From Rhododendron vialii (taxonomy: Eukaryota; Streptophyta; Magnoliopsida; Ericales; Ericaceae), in contig NC_080558.1 in assembly GCF_030253575.1 (NCBI RefSeq), positions 36,401,611 through 36,465,610 of the forward strand: 64,000 nt of DNA. The letters are read 5' to 3'. The notes under the pieces were generated by a model. The model worked only from the letters and a program-made list of their open reading frames with translations, was not told the DNA's origin and made no database searches. This document shows, one piece after another, positions 57,301 through 64,000 of this stretch. Numbering within the stretch: position 1 is the stretch's first letter; each line of letters opens with the position of its first letter. The position numbers and the translations under genes are program-made.

Positions 57301-60300
57301 GGCATGTCATGCTGCAAGTATGATTTCCAACTTATCAGTGTGACTAACAACAAGGGTTTCTTGTTTCCACCAGTGCGCCTTCTTTTTTTTTGTAATGTAA
57401 ATGGATCATATTTTAGCAATCTCCTGTGCACCCACGAATTTTGGTATTTGGCTAGTTTCGCATGGTTTTATGTTCCTTCATGCCTTCACCGCTAATCATT
57501 TAATTGCATCTAGCTACTTGTGTAATGGTGTAGGTTATGAAAGTGGTGGATCTTGTAAAAGCAAAGGGAGGCAAAGTAACAGGGGAACCTTCTCCCATTA
57601 AAGGTGGCAATACCACTATTGCCTTCATTGAAGATCCAGATGGTTATAAGTTTAAGCTTTTGGAGAGGGGGCCTACACCTGAACCACTATGTCAATTAAT
57701 GCTGCGAGTGGGAGACCTTGATCGCTCAATAACTTACCATAAGAAGGTTTGCAAATGTTTTAGCCATAGTTACATTCTGAAGTTCGAACACTTCACTGAA
57801 GGTTTCACCATTGCATACCTGAATTGGTAGATGTTCTGATCCCTTTCCTTAACTTGAATTAAAGGCCTATGGCATGGAGCTTCTTAGAAAAAGAGATTAC
57901 CCTGAATACAAGGTGAGTTCTTACTCTCTGACTTGCAAGATTTTCTTAAAGTTTTAAAATTTCTGGCTAGGTGATGTTACCATGGAATGAAGGGCTTGTA
58001 TGTTGTTTTTGGAGTTTGCACAACCTTTATTACTGCATTTTCAATTCTCTAATAAGCAATAAGTTTGTCTAAATCAGAGGCGGCTCCACATGGAGCCAAC
58101 GGTGTTCAATGGAACACCTTTCAAAAAAAAATTCTTAGAATAAATGTAATAATTTTGGTTCAGCCATTTTTTGAACACCCAATTGTAGTATAATCTTTGA
58201 ACACCCTTGAACACCAGCCCAAAAACAATTGAACACTCAACCCACAATTCATTTACAGCCCATCAATCCAGATAATTCAAACAAAGCTCACAATATAGTG
58301 AAAGAAATTTGAAAAAAAGAAAGGGAAAAGAAGAATCTATTGGGGTAAGTATTGTGCTCGTCATTTTCACTTCATGTTCGTTACTGATAGTCTAAATATG
58401 GTAATTTTGTATTCATGGCATCAACTGCATTAGTTTATTTTTTGATTAGCTTATAGAATTGTGGACAAGCTTAAAAAAAATTAACTATGTTTGAAAACCC
58501 CATTAACTTAAACAATATTCCTTCGAATTATGGTCTACCATAGAAATCCTCATCATATCATTCTATTGAGAAGAGCTTATCTTCAAAAAAGTTCGCTCCA
58601 ACCTATTCGTCCCAATTTGTTTCAACAGGTTACTACCGTACTAGTAGTTTAATATGTCAGTTTAATGTTACTACCGTACTACCATACCGATGCTCTGGAC
58701 TATCAATGAAGGAAGCATGGTAATGTGCACATAAATTGATTTGGGTCACTCGGCCTGCCCTCTATGATGTCATTTGGCTTTGATTTGGAGGCATGGTTTT
58801 ACAACAAAACGTCCTTGTAGCTCCTCGGTTCTTGGAGGTTAGGGGGGCCACTGTTTTAGTGGTATTCTGAGAGCAGTCAGTTTGTGCATATATTGCCAAA
58901 GATTAGGTTTGTCTCCAATCATCCCCCGCCCATACCCCCAATGATTGGGGACTAGATGGGTTATGTTCTGCTGTTGTTGTTGTTGAATGTTAGGACAAAA
59001 TATGAGAACTCGTCTAGGACAACTGTAAAATTTACTCCCTCCATTCTCAAAATATTGTCCACTGTGCAATTGGAGAACTTGAATTTTTGTTGACAAATAA
59101 AAAGGAGCATATTTTTAAGTTCTCATTCCACGTGGTAGATAACTTTTTTTTTCAAATAGAGTTATTTTTACTGTACTATTTACGCTAATAGATGAGATTT
59201 TGTACATATATTGTTGATTAATAAATTATCCTATAGAGTAAGGCAATTTTTGAACACCCTGCTACAAATTTCTGGAGCCACCACCGGGTCTTATAGTTTT
59301 GTTTACCTCTAGGCCAAAATACAGATAGACTCTCCAAAGCAGCTTACAATTCTGCTTCATGCCATCCACAAATAACTAAAATGACTGGTGCTATTTCACA
59401 TTGTCTGTGTTAGGAGTTGAGCTTCTTGTCTGGGTGTTTTTATCTAATCTTGGGAAACATTAGAATCTTTAAGTTTAAGCATGACAACTGAGATGATATT
59501 CCGGAGCTGTAATGGTAAGGTATGCTTTTCTTTGTTGGAAGCTGTTTTGGGTCGGCTATTATTTTTACTTCTAAAAGCTTCTTCCTCCCAAATGAATAGC
59601 TGTCTGGGATGCAAGGTGCCGTTTCTGTAAGAGATGTATGTCAATGTGTTGAGTCTGTTTATCTTATTTGAGGGCTTATTATGATAAAAGGTAGAGCGGA
59701 GGGTTGAGGCATAGCAGATTTTCATTCACTATTCTTGTTAGTGGAGTTATCTAGGGTACATATGTGAGTCCCATTTGCATCTTCTGTGTAATATCTTACT
59801 GAAATATCCCTACCTTTTCTCTCAGAAAAGACGATGAAGTTCTGTTGATACAGAATCTTTGGACAGAATTCCCAAACATAGTGGTATGGCTGTGGTGTTC
59901 TTGAGACTAGAAGTGCACTTGATGAGCCTCTTACCATGAATGATAGAATTACAGGACCCTAATCCACCACTTCATTATGAATAGACTTTATCCCTATTTT
60001 TCCGTTGGTATATCCCTAAACACAATGTCAAACTGTGCTCATATTATCTGGATTCTGTGGGTGGCATATTAGTGTCACTCTATGAAAATGCTGACCCAAC
60101 AGATGTGTTTGGAAGGGTTACAAAAGGACCGACTCACTTTGAAACCCAGACTTCTTACTACTGGAAAAGGAAGACTTGTTATGGTAGCAGATACACGGGT
60201 TCTGTTTCTGGGGCCATTGCCTTGATAGCAGCAGTTATGCTATTTCCTTTTCATTTTTCCTCTTAGCAAATTTTCTCCATTTGAGTAGTTTGAGAAAATA

Positions 60301-63300
60301 GTTATCTATGCTTTGCTTATGGGGTGATTTTTGTCTTTGCTTTACTCCAGTACACCACAGCAATGATGGGCTATGGTCCTGAAGATAAAAATGTTGTGCT
60401 GGAATTGACATATAACTATGGGGTCAAAGAATATGACAAAGGAAATGGTTATGCACAGGTAATTTGTTTTACATTTTCCCGTACAATTTTCACATTTGAG
60501 TTTGAGCAGCATGTGCAAATTTCACTTCAACCATTCATAGATAGGATATGGTGGAATTCCTTTCGACGCTTTATTGGGCTTAATCTATTTCATGATTTCA
60601 TCTGTCTCACAAATCTTTAATTTGTTCTAGATTGCAATAGGCACTAACGATGTCTACAAGACTGCAGAAGCAATAAAAGTGTTTGGCGGAAAAATCGCCC
60701 TTCAACCTGGGCCTTTGCCGGGAATCAACACTAAGATTATGGCTTGCTTGGACCCTGATGGTTGGAAATCGGTACGGTTTTGAAATTCACCATGAATCCT
60801 GATAGAATATATATGAAGTTTTTATTCCAGTAATGCAAGAGAAGGAAAATCCCGTAAATGACACGATTTTATCAAAACAAGAGCTTCTTGACAATGAAAG
60901 TGCTCCCAAAATATTATTGAATCCTTTTGGCTCCCCACAAACATATTTCTTTAGCTTCGAAAGGATTGATTTTATTCGCATTGAAGATTTTGTTTTGGTT
61001 GTCAAGTTGGATATCATCAACGATATACTAACCAAGATTACTTGGAACCAGAAGCAAATCAAGTACTCTCTCAGTCCCCATTTAATAGTCCTTCGTTCTA
61101 TTCTAACCGGATAAAAAATTAGTTTTATCTTTAAATTGGTATGAATTTTATATCCAATATGGATCTTGTTTGATAGATCTCGATTAGTTCTATAAACCAA
61201 TATTTTTAAAATCACATAAAACATTATAAATTACAAGATATTTTCAATTGAAAAGTGGCACGAACTCCCAAAATGAACTATGAACTATGAAACGGGGACG
61301 GAGAGAGTAGTTGTCACATTCAAAGTATTTAACCCGTTAGCATGAACGAGTGCACTTTAGCTCGAACTCGAGGTTGAGTTCCTTTTCTTTGTCGGGGAGA
61401 ATGATACAGAATATTAATGTACCAGTCACCGGAGGAAGATTTTGGTCCAAGAATTTTTTTTTAGTTGTTATTATCACTAGTAGGAGAAGGAGCAGGAGCA
61501 GGACAAGATGTTCATCAGTATTTTGTTGTGATTATGATTTTTAGGATTCTAATTTCTTTCCTGTTAGGATTTAGTTCTATAGTTAAGAGCTTCTTTGATG
61601 TACTATTCAGAGTGATTAATGAAAATTGATTTTAATGTTGCGGCCTTGTGTGGGGGTTGTGGCCCAATTTGACAAGATCAAATTCTGGCTCGCAAGCACG
61701 AATTATGTCCGCAAGGTTGAAAAGAACCTTGTGGCCGCAAGGTCAAAGGCAGAATTTGATAGTTTTGCAGATCTTACACGGTTACATCCTCGCCATTATG
61801 AGGCGTTATCCAATTTTATATGTGAAATAACTGCAGAGAAGCTGCGCCCCCACACCCCCCCACCCGGCCTATAATACAAAGGAAAACCTCTTGTTTTATA
61901 CACAACTTGTATACAACTCAATTCTCTACAAAAATTTCTCTACATTGTTCTTGTCACTCTTTTCAAAAGCCCACACTGTACTCCGAAATTTATCCACTCA
62001 AACCCAAATATTCTACCCTTATATCCTCTGTCCAGAGCCATTCCATGAACCTCAAACCTAAGTACTTGTCTTCAACCTGAATTCTTGGAGTTGTAATCAA
62101 GGAGATTACTATTTGCGGCCAGTGTTTTAAAGGGCTCAAGGTACCCTGGAGCCAAGGCGCGATAATAAGTAGAATTCTTCTAAGGGCAAAAGTTTCAACA
62201 TAAGCAAACACTTTTAAACTTCCAAATGTCATAAAATAGGAAGTTTGATTTTGTGGATGATAAGGGGGCTGTTATGTAGATCTTGGGTCATAAATTTGAC
62301 TCTTTATATACCCCACGGCAATTACAACGAATACGTGCTTTGAAATATTTCAAGGACCAAATGCCATGCTCAGCCTTCGACATAGTCTTCGTTCAGACCA
62401 CATGACAGAATAAAACATTAAAATTGATTTTCATTTCTTGGGAATTTTTAAGAATTTGAGTTTACTTTTTATGGGTTTTATTAAGAAGAAGAAGATGGAA
62501 GACGTTACCTAGAAGGAATGGAACAAAGTTTTTGTCAATCTGAGTTGCTGTATCTCTTCAAGACAATGTCTGCTGCTGTATTTTGTTTTTGTCATTTAGG
62601 GCTAACGATCAAGCACTGGTTTTCTCTGGTGCGTTGGGCCTATGTTTCAATCCTTAGATCAATGGTGAGGATGAATTTTGCACAAAGATATGTGAAAAAT
62701 CCATGAGGCCTCGCCTCATGAGCCTTGCACTTCGACTTGAGGCACGCACCTCGACTTCCTCACTTGCACCTCGCCTCAGGGTACCGAGGCCCTAACGGTG
62801 CTCCTCACCTCATCGCCTCACGCACCTTTTAAAAGACTTTTAATATTTAGGGCTTTTGAAATTTTCGATCGTCTAAGAAAATTGGGTAGACTGGAAATGT
62901 ATATTTATCACAGTAAAAATACACCAAAGCCCCTTATATTATATTACCACCACACTAAAGCCCTTGATTTTTTAAAATCACATCGCCTACCCACCTAGCC
63001 CCGCATAATCCTGCCTAATCAGCCTAGTTGATTAATCCATTCCTGCCAAGGCACCTAGACAAACGCCTAGGTCCCTAGTCGTGGTGGCGGGGTGTCACCT
63101 AGCACCTATGCGCCGATTAGAACATTGTTTGTACCATAGAGATTGTAAAGAAAGTGCACTTAGGCAAAAACAACGGGGCAATCAATCAAGAAAATCTTAT
63201 CCAAAGACTCTGAAAGCCTAGCTCTGATATCATGTTAAACCATCCTACTCAAAATCAATTGGTTATGAGTGGAGAGGCAGCCAATTCATGTACTAATTAT

Positions 63301-63828
63301 GCACTCCCTTCTCCCTATTTGAATAAATCTATTTTCAAAACTTGTCTATAATCCATAAGCTACGAGTAGAGCCTTACCACTTTGGTCCTTTCTATCCCGA
63401 AATTTAAGCTGCCGAGCCGAGATCATCTCTTAGTATGACGGAATAGTAGTCTCAAAAGTGTAAGTTTTTTGATTGCTTGGTTAACCTTAAAACCAAGTGG
63501 CAACTCCAGTGAATACAACATTTAGCTTGAAAGGGCCCTTGCTGGTTGCCCACAGTATCTTGCTTGCATTTTCTCAGTAACATTTTGTTCATTCTCAATG
63601 AGCTTGGATTTTGCGTAACTTGCAAAGTTAGTTAACTACTAGCGGTGACATTTCTGTATATAAAATTTTGAAAGAAAATTATTAAAGCTGTAGTTTCCAT
63701 TATTAGGATGAGGTTATATGTACCCACTGATTTCATAAGGAATTGAAATTGTGGTTGGACTATATTTCGAAATTCTTTTGTTGCAGGTCTTTGTTGATAA
63801 TGTTGATTTTCTCAAGGAGTTAGAGTAA
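53596..63828 (+). CDS. GLX1: Glyoxalase I (lactoylglutathione lyase), two-domain, probably plastid
   Basis: Exons: 53596-53770, 55852-56056, 56169-56293, 56444-56508, 57534-57746, 57865-57912, 60351-60458, 60631-60771 and 63787-63828. They give 1122 nt and 373 residues, all GT-AG. The enzyme isomerises the hemithioacetal of methylglyoxal and glutathione to S-lactoylglutathione. Residues 1 to about 85 are Ser/Arg/Leu-rich, like a chloroplast transit peptide. Two VOC domains follow (about 110-236 and 240-370). The first keeps metal/catalytic positions His114 (RMLHVVYRV), Glu165 (AIELTYNYG), His183 (GFGHFGIAV) and Glu234 (FKLLERG). The second has Gln244, Glu295, Gln313 and no final Glu, as expected for a degenerate second site. 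[11 protein letters not shown] and [13 protein letters not shown] are typical of plant enzymes of the E. coli-like, Ni-type group. Plastid location is inferred from the N-terminus only. Confidence 0.95.
54285..54338. repeat. (TG)n(AG)n microsatellite in GLX1 intron 1
   Basis: About eleven TG units run directly into about sixteen AG units. It is intronic and has no coding consequence. Confidence 0.95.
58077..59286. mobile_element. Inverted-repeat transposon relic in GLX1 intron 6
   Basis: The left end AGAGGCGGCTCCACATGGAG and the reverse complement of the right end, CCGGTGGTGGCTCCAGAAAT, share GGCTCCA plus a downstream 'gtgttcaa' word near both ends ('gaacaccc' repeated). No target duplication is clear and no transposase remains. 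Inside lies an unpaired Stowaway-type left end (CTCCCTCCATTCTC, near 59035). Confidence 0.5.
61066..61307. mobile_element. Stowaway-like MITE in GLX1 intron 8
   Basis: The left end is CTCTCTCAGTCCCCATTTAA and the reverse complement of the right end is CTCTCTCCGTCCCCGTTTCA. TA flanks both sides. The interior contains 'ccaatatggatcttgtttga', the word also found in the dispersed repeat at 3567-3725, which ties the two together. Confidence 0.85.
62124..62842. mobile_element. Inverted-repeat element with cgcctca/ttttaaaa ends in GLX1 intron 8
   Basis: The left end has GTGTTTTAAAGGGC followed by 'ggagccaaggcgcg'. The right end, reverse complemented, has 'gtcttttaaaaggtgcgtga' and 'ggcgatgaggtgagg'. 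GC-rich 'gcctc' words cluster at the right side (62700-62820). It resembles the 'ttttaaaaggc' class of short plant elements. No coding. Confidence 0.45.
62940..63128. mobile_element. Fragment related to the element at 7507-7666
   Basis: It ends 'gcgccgattagaacattg', the reverse of the TGTTCTAA terminus at 7507, and carries cctaggt and 'agcctagttgattaatcc' words. No left terminus was identified, so it is probably truncated. Located in GLX1 intron 8. Confidence 0.45.
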
Positions 63829-64000
63829 CCAAAGCATCAGCCTAGCTTCTCTTGACTGAATCTATGGAGAGATTCATAATGATTTTGTAATTTGAAAATT
63901 TTGTTTTGTTATCTGTCAACTTCATTCTTCCATAAAGGCCCTATCGTTATCTGCCAACTTCATTCTTCCGTATGCAATTGTACAAGTTAAGAGATTCATG
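63829..64000 (+). other. GLX1 3' flank
   Basis: T-rich sequence after the stop codon, presumably the 3' untranslated region. No canonical AATAAA signal is seen before the window ends. Confidence 0.4.

Noticed and set aside
60057-60266. 69-codon frame in GLX1 intron 6
   Set aside because: It has no resemblance to glyoxalase or any known family and lies between well-defined exons.

Overview
The window is nuclear DNA of a flowering plant, most likely a core eudicot. It is AT-rich, and its genes are split by GT-AG introns of up to 3 kb. The intergenic space is dense with short inverted-repeat transposons, many with the target duplications expected of plant hAT, Tourist/Harbinger, Stowaway and CACTA families. 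I cannot name the species. No rRNA, tRNA, CRISPR array or bacterial-type operon is visible.

Three host genes look intact after splicing by hand. (1) 5024-11211, plus strand, eight exons, 243 residues: the RNase PH-fold exosome subunit RRP46. (2) 24608-28923, minus strand, three exons, 248 residues: a tonoplast aquaporin of the TIP4 class, with both NPA motifs and an H/I/A/R selectivity filter. (3) 53596-63828, plus strand, nine exons, 373 residues: a two-domain glyoxalase I with an N-terminal extension resembling a plastid transit peptide. They act in RNA processing, vacuolar water/solute transport and methylglyoxal detoxification. Nothing links them functionally; they are simply neighbours.

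Two gene relics were recognised: a C-terminal piece of a bacterial/organelle-type ribosomal protein L2 (2193-2387, minus) and one alpha-tubulin exon (20799-20910, plus).

The largest structure is an 11.8-kb imperfect palindrome (39331-51132). Each arm of about 5.7-6.0 kb carries one PIF/Harbinger element with a DDE transposase gene and a Myb/SANT-like ORF1. The two transposase genes start near the centre and point away from each other, around a loop of about 120 bp. All four genes are broken, at different places in the two arms, and the right arm holds a further nested MITE. The arrangement resembles inverted-repeat transposon loci that make hairpin RNA.

Layout: 0-5 kb hAT-like elements and the L2 relic; 5-11.2 kb RRP46; 12-23 kb MITEs, an unusual 1.55-kb element holding two short-motif arrays, a GC-rich hAT element, the tubulin relic and long hairpins; 24-29 kb TIP4; 29-38.5 kb Tourist-like elements, minisatellites and duplications; 39.3-51.1 kb Harbinger palindrome; 52-53.4 kb small hairpins; 53.6-63.8 kb glyoxalase I with transposons in its introns.
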